Shown here piece by piece: positions 1 through 7,007 of a stretch of 10,337 nt of DNA. Within the stretch, counting starts at the first letter, position 1. The number at the start of each line of letters is the position of its first letter. Made by a program: the position numbers and the translations under genes. Below the pieces are notes generated by a model. It searched no databases and had not been told where the DNA came from. It was given only the letters and a program-made list of their open reading frames with translations. The DNA is from an uncultured Phycisphaerales bacterium (GTDB lineage: Bacteria; Planctomycetota; Phycisphaerae; WQYP01). The stretch covers positions 1 through 10,337 of the forward strand of contig CALCHA010000275.1 of NCBI GenBank assembly GCA_937901265.1. The letters run 5' to 3'.

Positions 1-944
1 GCGTTGGGCCCTGTCTGCCAGGTGCGGATGTTGCCCAGCGGCAGCATGTCGGCGTCGGGGAAATGGCCGGGACCGCGGAAGGGGGTCCAGGCGTCGAGGC
101 GGGCGAACTGCTCTTTGAGGGCGGGCCAGGAATCCCAGAAATCATCGGAGATGCGCCACATGTTGGCGTGCGTGGAAACCTGGGGCCCTTCCTTCACCGG
201 GGTGGCCCCCGGGGAGGTTGAAAGGATGATCGCCCGGCCGGTCTTGTCGATGGCTTTGCGGATCGCGTCGACCTCGGCCGTGTGGTAGGTGGGGGCGGAG
301 AGGTCGTCGACCTTGAGAAAATCGAGGTCCCAAGAGGCCAGCTGCGCCAGCACGGAATCGTAGTATTCCTGTGCACCCGGCTTGCTCATGTCGACGCCAT
401 ACATGTCGGTGTTCCAGCGGCAGGTATCGGCTTTGTTGGCGATGTCGGCGGCGTGGACGTTGCTGCCGAGGATCGGGACATTCTGCGCCACCGCCTGCCG
501 CGGAATGCCGCGCATCAGATGCAGGCCGAATTTGAGCCCCATGGCGTGCAACTTGTCGGCAAGGGGCTTGAAGGAGCGGGAATCCCTGGAAGAGGGGAAG
601 CGGTTGGCGGCGGGGAGGAGGCGGCCGTTGGCATCCATTTCGAGGGCGGCGTTGGGGCGGTAGCGGTCGGTGTGGGCGAGGGGCTCGTACCACTGGATAT
701 CGACGGTGACGATGGTGAAGCCATGGGATTTGAGATGTTCGACGAGGTACTGGGCGTTGGCGAGGGTGTCTTCCTCGGTGACGCCGGCGCCGAAGGAATC
801 CCACGAGTTCCAGCCCATGGGAGGCGTCGGCGCGAAGGCGTAGAAAGCCGGCGCGGGGGAAGCGGGCGTGGCGGCCGGGGCCGCGGCAAAGAGCAGGGGA
901 ACCGCAAGGAGGGGCGCGGCGAGGAGAACGCAGGTGAATCGCAT
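1..944 (-). CDS. GH27 alpha-galactosidase, secreted; C-terminus cut by window edge
   Basis: Retaining glycoside hydrolase of family 27 (alpha-galactosidase/melibiase), expected to release terminal alpha-linked galactose from oligo- or polysaccharides outside the cytoplasm. The frame is open from an ATG at 944 to the left edge, giving 314 residues. Residues 1 to about 22 look like a signal peptide (MRFTC, Leu/Ala-rich core, AAA before the cut), followed by an Ala/Pro linker. The barrel begins with the family signature PPMGWNSWDSFG (41-52). VDIQWYEP lies near 81 and LHLMRGIPR at 141-149. DFLKVDD (208-214) holds the presumed nucleophile Asp213, and MWRISDDFWDSW (262-273) holds the presumed acid/base Asp267 or Asp268. 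The strand ends at PDADMLPLG and WQTGPN, so the end of the barrel and the C-terminal beta-sandwich lie outside. A GGAG sits 8 nt before the ATG. It diverges from the S10 peptidase gene. Substrate specificity within GH27 cannot be read from the sequence. Confidence 0.93.
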   Translation of the reverse strand, partial: MRFTCVLLAAPLLAVPLLFAAAPAATPASPAPAFYAFAPTPPMGWNSWDSFGAGVTEEDTLANAQYLVEHLKSHGFTIVTVDIQWYEPLAHTDRYRPNAALEMDANGRLLPAANRFPSSRDSRSFKPLADKLHAMGLKFGLHLMRGIPRQAVAQNVPILGSNVHAADIANKADTCRWNTDMYGVDMSKPGAQEYYDSVLAQLASWDLDFLKVDDLSAPTYHTAEVDAIRKAIDKTGRAIILSTSPGATPVKEGPQVSTHANMWRISDDFWDSWPALKEQFARLDAWTPFRGPGHFPDADMLPLGNIRTWQTGPN

Positions 945-1031
945 GGCGGATGCTCCAGTTTACGCAGGGCGAAGGGACGCGTAATGTACGTCCGCCTGCG
1001 GCAACAAGGAAGAGACAATCAGGAGAGGCGC
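945..1031. promoter_or_regulatory. Shared divergent promoter region between GH27 and S10 peptidase genes
   Basis: These 87 bp separate two divergent secreted-enzyme genes and must hold at least one promoter. On the plus strand a weak TTTACG (959-964) and TAATGT (982-987) are 17 bp apart, a poor sigma70-like match. A short inverted repeat, GGACG (975-979) and CGTCC (989-993), brackets the -10-like stretch and could be an operator. AGGAGAGG (1021-1028) is a good ribosome binding site for the ATG at 1032. No convincing minus-strand promoter was seen. Co-regulation of the two enzymes is inferred from the shared region only. Confidence 0.35.
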
Positions 1032-2642
1032 ATGCGGCAACAAGTGGCAGTGGGTGTGATGGCGATGGCGCTGGCGGCGGCGCTGGCGCAGGGGCAGGAG
1101 ACACGGCCGGCGGAGGACGCGGCGCGGGGCGCCCGCGGCGGACAGGCGGCACCGCCCGCCAATGGCGCGTTGCCCGAGAAGGTATCGGTCACCCTGGGAA
1201 CGCTGCACCCGGCGCAGGGGCCGGAACTCAACTACACGGCGGCGGCGGGCTACCTCGCGCTGAAGGACGAGCAGGGAAAGCTCCGGGCGAACATGTTTTA
1301 CACCGCTTACGTGCTGCCCGAGGCGGGCGCGCAGCCTGCGACAGGGCCCACCACCGGACCGGCGACAGCGCCGCGCGGGAGCTCCGCGCGGCCCGTCACT
1401 TTCGTGTTCAATGGCGGGCCTGGGTCCGCATCGGTCTGGCTTCATCTGGGGGCGGTGGGGCCGCGGCGACTGGATATCCCCGCCGACGGCTCGGCACCCA
1501 CGCCGCCCTACAAGGTCGTCGAAAATCCCGATTCCTGGCTGCCGGCAACGGACCTGGTGTTCATCGATCCGGTGAATACCGGCTTTTCCCGTGCGGCAGA
1601 GCCCGACAAGGCCAAGGAATTTTTTGGCGTGAGCGAGGATGTCAACGCCGTCGGCGAGTTCGTGCGGCTGTGGCTGACCAAAAACAACCGCTGGGATTCC
1701 CCCATCTTCGTCGCGGGGGAAAGCTATGGCACGACCCGCGCCGCCGCGCTGACGGAACATCTGCAGAGCCGCGTCGGCGTGCAGGTTTCCGGCGTCATTC
1801 TGATGTCCACCGTGCTGAACTTCGGCCTGCTGGATCCCCGCGAAGGCAACGATGTGCCCTACGCCCTCTATCTGCCCAGCTATGCGGCGGTCGCGTGGTA
1901 CCACCACAAGGGGGCGGAAAAATACCGCGACAATCTCGACGGGCTGCTGAAAGAGGCGGAGACCTACGCGCTCAACGACTACACGGTGGCGCTGGCCAAG
2001 GGGGCGGCGCTGTCGGCAACGGAGAAGCGCACGGTAGCGACGCATTTGTCGGAGCTCACCGGCCTGTCGGTGGATTATCTGCTGGCGTCGGATCTCCGGG
2101 TGCAGCCGGCGCGCTTCGAAAAGGAACTGCTGGATGGCGGGGCCGCGGGCGAAGAGGGCAAAGTCATCGGGCGCTTCGACGGGCGCCTCACCGGCGATGT
2201 CATCGATCCGATCGAAAGCACGCAGGAGTATGACCCCTCGCTCAGCGGGTTTCTGCCTGCCTACACCTCGGCGTTCAACACCTACGTCCGCGAAACCCTC
2301 AAGTTCGACAGCGACCTCCCCTACGAGGTGCTCACCGGACGCACGCAGCCCTGGAACTGGGGCGGCAATGGGGCCAGCGGCTATCTGTACGTCGGCGACA
2401 ATCTGCGCAACGCCATGACAGAGAACCCGAGCCTGCGGCTGATGGTCTGCCAGGGACGCTTCGATCTGGCGACGCCCTTCTTCGCGGTGGATTACACGCT
2501 CAACCACATGCGGATGGCGGCGGCCATCCGCAAGAATATCTCGCAGAAGTATTACCTCGCCGGGCACATGATGTATCACCCGCAGGCCGGGCTGGAGCAG
2601 TTGTCGAAGGATGCCCAGGCGTTTATTCGCGGCGGCAAGTAG
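1032..2642 (+). CDS. Secreted serine carboxypeptidase, peptidase family S10
   Basis: Serine carboxypeptidase-like enzyme of family S10 (alpha/beta-hydrolase fold), expected to remove C-terminal residues from peptides outside the cytoplasm. It is 536 aa. A signal peptide covers residues 1-19 (MRQQ then an Ala/Met/Leu core ending ALA). The oxyanion-region motif NGGPGSAS starts at Asn127. GESYG carries nucleophile Ser231, RFDLATP carries Asp478, and GHMMY carries His512, so the Ser-Asp-His triad is complete and in family order. A Pro/Thr/Gly/Ala-rich stretch around residues 95-118 is a low-complexity insertion before the core. I chose the ATG at 1032 because AGGAGAGG lies 3-4 nt upstream and a signal peptide follows directly. 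The in-frame ATG at 984 would bury that signal behind 16 charged residues. The next gene on this strand is 324 bp away, so it is probably transcribed alone. Bacterial S10 members are mostly uncharacterised, and acyltransferase activity is also known in the family. Confidence 0.92.
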   Translation: MRQQVAVGVMAMALAAALAQGQETRPAEDAARGARGGQAAPPANGALPEKVSVTLGTLHPAQGPELNYTAAAGYLALKDEQGKLRANMFYTAYVLPEAGAQPATGPTTGPATAPRGSSARPVTFVFNGGPGSASVWLHLGAVGPRRLDIPADGSAPTPPYKVVENPDSWLPATDLVFIDPVNTGFSRAAEPDKAKEFFGVSEDVNAVGEFVRLWLTKNNRWDSPIFVAGESYGTTRAAALTEHLQSRVGVQVSGVILMSTVLNFGLLDPREGNDVPYALYLPSYAAVAWYHHKGAEKYRDNLDGLLKEAETYALNDYTVALAKGAALSATEKRTVATHLSELTGLSVDYLLASDLRVQPARFEKELLDGGAAGEEGKVIGRFDGRLTGDVIDPIESTQEYDPSLSGFLPAYTSAFNTYVRETLKFDSDLPYEVLTGRTQPWNWGGNGASGYLYVGDNLRNAMTENPSLRLMVCQGRFDLATPFFAVDYTLNHMRMAAAIRKNISQKYYLAGHMMYHPQAGLEQLSKDAQAFIRGGK

Positions 2643-2966
2643 GCGGCCACTTCGGGCGGTGACGGTCAGGGCGCAACCTTTCCCCCGTCCCTCATGTCCA
2701 GGAACGGAAACGTCCTTCTTCGAGAGCCCAGACGTAAGCACGCAGGGACGAAGGACGACGAAGGTCACGAAGAGGGTTGTCAGAGCCGGGCCATGTTTCT
2801 CTGGAAGGGTTCTGATGCCGGAGGGAGCGGGCGTTTTCGATCAGCGCCTTTGTGGGCTTCGTGGGTCCTTCGTGTGCTTCGTGCTTCCCGTCGTCGTCGG
2901 CCCGCGGTGCGCATCGAAGGCTGGTCGGGTTTTGCACGGGGCGGGGTTTTGGTAACGTGGCGGCAC
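2643..2966. other. Intergenic gap between S10 peptidase and DinG-like helicase
   Basis: No gene is credible in these 324 bp. Open frames here translate into low-complexity His-Glu-Gly/Thr-Lys strings produced by the repeat at 2736-2900. A small hairpin with a GAAA tetraloop (AGGAACG 2700-2706, CGTCCT 2711-2716, one bulged A) followed by TCTT might end the peptidase transcript, but it is weak. At the right end TTGCAC (2932-2937) and TAACGT (2953-2958) form a poor promoter-like pair with a 15-bp spacer just ahead of the helicase start. Confidence 0.6.
2736..2900. repeat. Imperfect inverted repeat of ACGAAGG-type units (MITE- or REP-like element)
   Basis: The left arm (about 2736-2776) is a run of ACGAAGG/CACGAAG units. 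The right arm (about 2846-2900) is a run of TTCGTG units that, when reverse-complemented, aligns with the left arm over about 40 bp with a few gaps. The arms enclose about 70 bp without arm-like units. The minus strand reads as [12 protein letters not shown], a kind of string I recall in spurious hypothetical proteins from planctomycetes and other environmental bacteria carrying dispersed intergenic repeats. No transposase and no clear target-site duplication are visible, so mobility is only inferred. Confidence 0.6.
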
Positions 2967-5024
2967 ATGATGAACGTGATCGACTTTTTCGCGCCCGCGG
3001 GCCCGGTGGCCAAGCGGCTTAAGCAGTTTGAGCTGCGCCCGCAGCAGCAGGCGATGGCCGCCGCGGTGGAGAATGCCTTCAACCGGCGGAAGCACCTCAT
3101 CGTGGAGGCGGGGACGGGGGTCGGCAAGAGCTTCGCCTACCTGATTCCCGCGATCGCGCAGGTTGCCCAGGGCAAAAAGGTCGTCATTTCCACGCACACC
3201 ATCTCGCTGCAGGAACAGCTCATGGAGAAGGACATCCCCTTCCTCCAGGCGGTGAGCGGGCAGGAGTTCTCCGCGGTGCTCTGCAAGGGGCGCGGCAACT
3301 ACCTCTGCCTGCGGCGGCTGGAGCAGGCGAGCAAGAAGGCCTTCTCGCTCTTTCCCGATATGCGCAATGCCGACGATCTGGCCATGATCGAGGAGTGGGC
3401 GGACCAGACGCGCGATGGGAGCCTCACGGATTTGCCGCGGCAACCGGCGTGGCAGGTGTGGGACAAGGTGGCCGCGGAGGCGGGGAACTGCCTGGGGCGG
3501 CGCTGTCGGTATTACGACGGCTGCTTCTATCAGGCGTCGCGCCGCCGCATTCAGAATGGCCAGCTGCTGATTTGTAACCACGCGCTGTTTTTCTCTGATC
3601 TGGCGCTGCGGCGCTCCGGCGCCGCAATTTTGCCCAAATATGATTTCGTGGTGCTCGATGAGGCCCACACGGTGGAGGCGGTTGCCTCTGATCACTTCGG
3701 GATCAGTGTGTCGGAATCGCAGGTCCGGTATCTGCTCCATTCGCTGTTTGTCTCCAAGACGCAGCGCGGGTTTCTCGCCACGCTGGACAACCTCGACAAC
3801 CTCGCCGCCGTCGAGGCCGTGCAGGAGACCGAGGTGGCCACAAACTGGATGTTCCAGGAGCTGGACCGCTGGCTGACCACGCGGGCCCCGGCCAATGGGC
3901 GGGTGCATGAAAAGCATGTCATCGGCAACCCGCTGGGGCCGGCGCTGGAGAACCTCGCCAAGAGCCTGAAGGTGCTCTCGGGGCAGCTCGCCGGGCGCGC
4001 CAAGGGCGTCGGCGGCGAAGCGCGGCCCGTGGTGGACGATCCCGCGGAGGGCGAGACCCTGGCGGCGGCTGAATATGAAATTGAAAAGACGCGGTTCGAG
4101 CTGCAGAGCTACATCAACCGCGTCAACGGCATCGCAGGCTCGCTCAACGCCCTCTTGAACCAGGAGCAGGAGGATGCGGTTTACTGGGTGGAAGCGACCG
4201 GCAAAACGTCGCGTCGGCTGAAGTGGGCATCGAGTCCCATCCGTGTCGCTCCGGAGTTGCAGGAGGCGCTTTTTGATTCGGTGGAAAGCGTGATTCTCAC
4301 CAGCGCCACGCTCTCCACCAGCACCCGGACCAACGGGCCGCGGTCGCCCTTTGAGTACCTGCGGTCGCGCCTCGGCGTGGCCGCGGGGGGCGAGGCGCAA
4401 CTGGGCTCGCCGTTTGACTACCAGACGCAATGCACGCTTTATCTGGAGACGTCGCTGCCGGCGCCCGACGAGCGCGGCTTTCTGGACCAGGCGATGGACC
4501 GGGCGATGCACTACATCCGCCAGACGCAGGGGCGTGCGTTCGTGCTGTTCACGAGCTATGCGATGCTCGACCGGGCGGCCCGGCTGCTGGAACCGCAGCT
4601 TTCGGCGCTGGGTTATCCCATGCTGGCGCAGGGCGGCACGCTGACGCGGGGTCAGCTTCTGGCGCGCTTCAAGAACACGCCCCACTCGGTGCTGCTGGGG
4701 ACCGACAGCTTCTGGCAGGGGGTGGACGTGCAGGGCGACGCGCTCTCCAACGTCATCCTCACCAAGCTGCCTTTTGAGGTGCCCGACAAGCCGGTGATCG
4801 AGGCGCGGCTGGATGCCATTCGTGCGGCCGGGGGCAACCCCTTCGCCGATTACTCGCTGCCCGAGGCGATCATCAAATTCAAGCAGGGCTTTGGCCGCCT
4901 GATCCGCAGCAAGACAGACACGGGGATCGTGGTGGTGCTGGACAAGCGGATCGTCACCAAGCCCTACGGGCGACAGTTTCTCGAGGCGCTGCCACCGGTG
5001 AAGACGGTGCGGGTGACGGTGTGA
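2967..5024 (+). CDS. dinG: DinG/YoaA-type superfamily 2 DNA helicase with 4Fe-4S cluster
   Basis: ATP-dependent 5'-3' DNA helicase of the XPD/DinG group, expected to unwind structured DNA, R-loops or repair intermediates in the cytoplasm. It is 685 aa, with no fused exonuclease domain. The PQQ in RPQQQAM (about 27-29) is Q-motif-like. Walker A GTGVGKS holds Lys54. Four cysteines, Cys114, Cys175, Cys180 and Cys186, have the x4/x5 spacing of the last three ligands in E. coli DinG and should bind a 4Fe-4S cluster. Walker B is DEAH (231-234). Later come VILTSATLS, the motif V region [13 protein letters not shown], and motif [11 protein letters not shown] (640-648) with arginines 644 and 647. The start is one of two adjacent ATGs (2967, 2970), because the protein then begins [12 protein letters not shown], a normal family start. 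No Shine-Dalgarno is visible. An upstream extension would translate the intergenic repeat. The gene faces clpP tail-to-tail. Whether it matches DinG or YoaA better cannot be settled here. Confidence 0.93.
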   Translation: MMNVIDFFAPAGPVAKRLKQFELRPQQQAMAAAVENAFNRRKHLIVEAGTGVGKSFAYLIPAIAQVAQGKKVVISTHTISLQEQLMEKDIPFLQAVSGQEFSAVLCKGRGNYLCLRRLEQASKKAFSLFPDMRNADDLAMIEEWADQTRDGSLTDLPRQPAWQVWDKVAAEAGNCLGRRCRYYDGCFYQASRRRIQNGQLLICNHALFFSDLALRRSGAAILPKYDFVVLDEAHTVEAVASDHFGISVSESQVRYLLHSLFVSKTQRGFLATLDNLDNLAAVEAVQETEVATNWMFQELDRWLTTRAPANGRVHEKHVIGNPLGPALENLAKSLKVLSGQLAGRAKGVGGEARPVVDDPAEGETLAAAEYEIEKTRFELQSYINRVNGIAGSLNALLNQEQEDAVYWVEATGKTSRRLKWASSPIRVAPELQEALFDSVESVILTSATLSTSTRTNGPRSPFEYLRSRLGVAAGGEAQLGSPFDYQTQCTLYLETSLPAPDERGFLDQAMDRAMHYIRQTQGRAFVLFTSYAMLDRAARLLEPQLSALGYPMLAQGGTLTRGQLLARFKNTPHSVLLGTDSFWQGVDVQGDALSNVILTKLPFEVPDKPVIEARLDAIRAAGGNPFADYSLPEAIIKFKQGFGRLIRSKTDTGIVVVLDKRIVTKPYGRQFLEALPPVKTVRVTV

Positions 5025-5075
5025 TGGAACGGGTGGCAGGGCAGGGGTGCATGCGAATGGCGCGGGGGTAAAAAA

Positions 5076-5098
5076 AACCCCGGCGCGGGGCCGGGGTT
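5076..5098. terminator. Bidirectional intrinsic terminator between the helicase gene and clpP
   Basis: A perfect 9-bp stem, AACCCCGGC (5076-5084) and GCCGGGGTT (5090-5098), closes a 5-nt loop. On the minus strand it is followed by eight T residues (A run 5070-5077 on plus, partly inside the stem), a strong terminator for clpP. On the plus strand the tail is only CGTTTT, so helicase termination is probably weaker. It lies 51 bp past the helicase stop and 39 bp past the clpP stop. Confidence 0.88.
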
Positions 5099-5137
5099 CG
5101 TTTTCGGTGATTGTTTTCAGTGATCAGGATGTGGCGG

Positions 5138-5902
5138 TTATCGCGCCTTGCTTTCCTGCTGCAAGGCGATGGCTTCCTTCTTGCCGCGGTCCGCTTCTTC
5201 CAGCACATCGTCCACCAGGCCATAGGCCTTGGCTTCGTGGGCGTCGAAGTATTTGTCCCGTTCCTGGTCTTCGGAGACGCGCTCGACGGGCTGGCCCGTC
5301 AGCTTCGCCAGCAGGTCCGTCAGCGTCTTTTTGGTCTTGAGGATTTCCTGCGCCTGGATCGCAATGTCTTCAGTCTGGCCCCAGATCCCGCCGAAGGGCT
5401 GGTGGATCATCACCTTGGCGTGGGGCAAGGCGTAGCGTTTGCCCTTGGTGCCCGCAGCCAGGATCACGGCTCCGCCCGACATCGCCTGCCCGATGCAGAA
5501 AGTCTGCACGTCGCAGGTCAAAAACTTCATGGTGTCGTACATCGCCAGGGTGTCGTCCACCGACCCGCCGGGCGAGTTGATGTACAACATGATGTCCTGG
5601 TCCTTCCGCAGGCTCTGAAGATACAGCAGCCGCATGATGACGTTGTAGGAAGAGGCGTGGTTGATCTCGCCGACGAGAAACACGACGCGGTTTTCCAGCA
5701 GCATCTGGTCCACGGTCATTTCGCGGTAGCGCTGGTAGTCGCCGGCGTTACGCGGGGCGATGTGCTGGTGCCCGGCGACACCCGGAAGCATTTCCGGGAG
5801 CAGGGACCCCATCGCCTCCATCTGATAGGCCGCACCGGGCGTGGCGCCCATGCGGGGGAGGGTCGGAAGGACGAGTTTTCCGTGGGAATCGTAGAGCGGC
5901 AT
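5138..5902 (-). CDS. clpP: ATP-dependent Clp protease proteolytic subunit ClpP, N-terminally extended
   Basis: Serine peptidase of family S14. It forms the double-ring proteolytic chamber fed by ClpX or ClpA/ClpC ATPases and degrades unfolded or tagged cytoplasmic proteins. It is 254 aa against roughly 195-210 in most ClpP. The conserved core starts near residue 56 (GDYQRYREMTVDQMLLENRVVFLVGEI). Triad residues are Ser142 (GQAMSGG), His167 (VMIHQPFGG) and Asp216 (ERDKYFDA). The 25- and 49-residue gaps equal those of E. coli ClpP. Two things differ: about 35 extra N-terminal residues, possibly a processed propeptide, and Gly after the nucleophile where most ClpPs have Met. The start at 5902 is supported by GAGGAA on the minus strand about 8 nt ahead and by a promoter 37 bp upstream. 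It has its own promoter and terminator, and no clpX or tig is adjacent. Planctomycetes often carry several ClpP paralogs, so this may be one of a set. Confidence 0.95.
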   Translation of the reverse strand: MPLYDSHGKLVLPTLPRMGATPGAAYQMEAMGSLLPEMLPGVAGHQHIAPRNAGDYQRYREMTVDQMLLENRVVFLVGEINHASSYNVIMRLLYLQSLRKDQDIMLYINSPGGSVDDTLAMYDTMKFLTCDVQTFCIGQAMSGGAVILAAGTKGKRYALPHAKVMIHQPFGGIWGQTEDIAIQAQEILKTKKTLTDLLAKLTGQPVERVSEDQERDKYFDAHEAKAYGLVDDVLEEADRGKKEAIALQQESKAR

Positions 5903-5938
5903 GAATTTGTTTCCTCGTGCTTTCACCAGTAGCGTGGA

Positions 5939-5966
5939 ATCATAGGGGGCCAATCTCAAAACGCAA
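5939..5966 (-). promoter_or_regulatory. Sigma70-like promoter of clpP
   Basis: On the minus strand TTGCGT (5966-5961) and TATGAT (5944-5939, five of six to consensus) are separated by 16 bp. The predicted transcription start lies near 5932, giving a leader of about 30 nt that includes the GAGGAA ribosome site. No heat-shock CIRCE-type repeat or CtsR-like operator was seen. Confidence 0.55.
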
Positions 5967-6067
5967 AACCTCGCACACTTTTCCCGCCCGGGCCGTCGAA
6001 ATCGACGCACCCGCTGAGCCGCGACTTTTTGTTCCTCTCGCCAAATGCTCTGGTATCGCGTGCTCGC

Positions 6068-6100
6068 GGTCGCTATTATTCGACCTTGCGCACCAGTGCG
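6068..6100 (+). promoter_or_regulatory. Paired short palindromes around a TATTAT box upstream of the methyltransferase
   Basis: GGTCG (6068-6072) and CGACC (6081-6085) flank CTATTATT, which contains a -10-like TATTAT (6074-6079). A second perfect palindrome, CGCAC CA GTGCG (6089-6100), follows at once. The placement 38 bp before the chosen methyltransferase start fits a promoter with operator sites. No -35 hexamer is recognisable, so the promoter role is tentative. Confidence 0.3.
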
Positions 6101-6137
6101 TCCCTGTTTTCCATGCCTCCCCGGAGTACCCCCGGCC

Positions 6138-6779
6138 ATGCGGAATTCCAGCGATATCGATCCACCCTCCTCCGGGCGGCCCCACAAGGGCGTCCCTAAA
6201 AAAGCACGCATGGGGGAGAATTTTCTTTTCCTCTCCAAATTCTTCAAACATGGCGTCACCATCGCCTCCTTCTGGCCCTCCTCGCCGGCGCTCTCCAAGG
6301 CCACCATCAAGCAGATCGACTGGAACAAAGCGAAGGTCATCGTCGAACTCGGCGCGGGCACCGGGCCCATCACCGACCAGATCATCCGCCGCCTGCAGCC
6401 CCACACCACCTTCATCGCCATCGAGCGCGATGCCGACTTCGCCAAAATCCTGCAGCGACGCTTCGCCGGCCACGAAAATGTTCATATTGTTCAGGGCGAC
6501 GTGCGCGATCTGGATCCCATCCTCCGCCGCCACAAAATTCAGGCCGTGGACGCCTTCGTTTCCGGCCTTCCGACCCCCAGCCTCCCCAAGCCCGTCCGCC
6601 GCCGCATGCTCGCCGCCGTCCGCCACTACCTCGTCGATGGCGGGGTCTTCTCCAACATCACCGAAGTGCCCTTCTGGTACTGGCGCTACTACAAAAACGT
6701 CTTTGAAAAAGTCCGCTTCGACTTCGTCGTCGCCAACATGCCCCCCGGCGGCGTGTACCACTGCTGGGCGTGCAAGTAA
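6138..6779 (+). CDS. PmtA/OlsG-like lipid N-methyltransferase (class I, SAM-dependent)
   Basis: Small class I methyltransferase resembling bacterial phospholipid N-methyltransferases (PmtA, making phosphatidylcholine precursors) and the related ornithine-lipid methyltransferase OlsG known from planctomycetes. It would use S-adenosylmethionine to methylate an amine headgroup at the inner membrane face. It is 213 aa. FFKHGVTIASFWPSSPALSKA (35-55) matches the family's N-terminal substrate region. SAM motif I is VELGAGTG (69-76), with acidic Glu96 after the second strand. VSGLPTPSLP (141-150) and the tail motif VVANMPPGGVYHCW (197-210) resemble the SSLP and NLPPA.VW motifs of PmtA. The start is uncertain. 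ATG 6138 keeps a basic leader, ATG 6210 would begin just before the conserved block, and ATG 6045 adds a Cys/Pro-rich stretch with no ribosome site. Coding is strikingly C-rich and G-poor on its own strand, unlike the helicase. The substrate cannot be fixed from sequence, and a KsgA-like role is less likely. Confidence 0.75.
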   Translation: MRNSSDIDPPSSGRPHKGVPKKARMGENFLFLSKFFKHGVTIASFWPSSPALSKATIKQIDWNKAKVIVELGAGTGPITDQIIRRLQPHTTFIAIERDADFAKILQRRFAGHENVHIVQGDVRDLDPILRRHKIQAVDAFVSGLPTPSLPKPVRRRMLAAVRHYLVDGGVFSNITEVPFWYWRYYKNVFEKVRFDFVVANMPPGGVYHCWACK

Positions 6780-6837
6780 AAGTCCCACAGCTGGTCCCCT
6801 CGGGTGTGCCCGTTTTTCTGGAAAGCCAATTCGAAGG

Positions 6838-6876
6838 CCGCCGCGACGGGGCCACGCTCCCTGACAGTCGCGGCGG
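6838..6876. repeat. 10-bp inverted repeat in the 228-bp gap after the methyltransferase
   Basis: CCGCCGCGAC (6838-6847) and GTCGCGGCGG (6867-6876) are perfect complements around a 19-nt loop. A compact palindrome CTTCGG G CCGAAG follows at 6895-6907. The 6780-7007 gap lies between two convergent genes, so these may form structured 3' ends. Neither has a T tract, so neither is a standard intrinsic terminator. No gene is supported in the gap. Confidence 0.4.
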
Positions 6877-7007
6877 AGCATCCTCTCGGGCCTCCTTCGG
6901 GCCGAAGCGTCCATTCGAGGCCGATCTGTTGGCCGCTTTGCTCCCGCCAAGAATTTGCAAAAAACGAAAACAAATCCTCCCCCCGTTCCTCCCCCGGGCG
7001 AGAGCGG

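Noticed and set aside
282..1031. Upstream extension of the S10 peptidase by 250 residues
   Set aside because: The extension is antisense to GH27, Gly-rich without domains, and would bury a clear signal peptide and ribosome site at 1032.
142..1152. Long minus-strand frame (about 336 aa) across the GH27 gene and into the S10 gene
   Set aside because: Arg/Pro-rich translation typical of a GC-rich shadow. The other minus frame encodes an intact GH27 with all family motifs.
2692..2966. Small ORFs and a 91-residue N-terminal extension of the helicase in the intergenic gap
   Set aside because: They translate the ACGAAGG-type repeat into low-complexity strings. The helicase family start fits 2967/2970.
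6066..6093. dif-like recombination site at the skew flip (minus strand begins GGTGCGCA)
   Set aside because: Only the first 8 bases match the XerC arm of the E. coli dif consensus. The centre and XerD arm do not match.
6689..6973. 94-aa minus-strand frame beyond the methyltransferase end
   Set aside because: It overlaps the end of the methyltransferase antisense, lacks motifs and a ribosome site, and runs through the inverted repeat.
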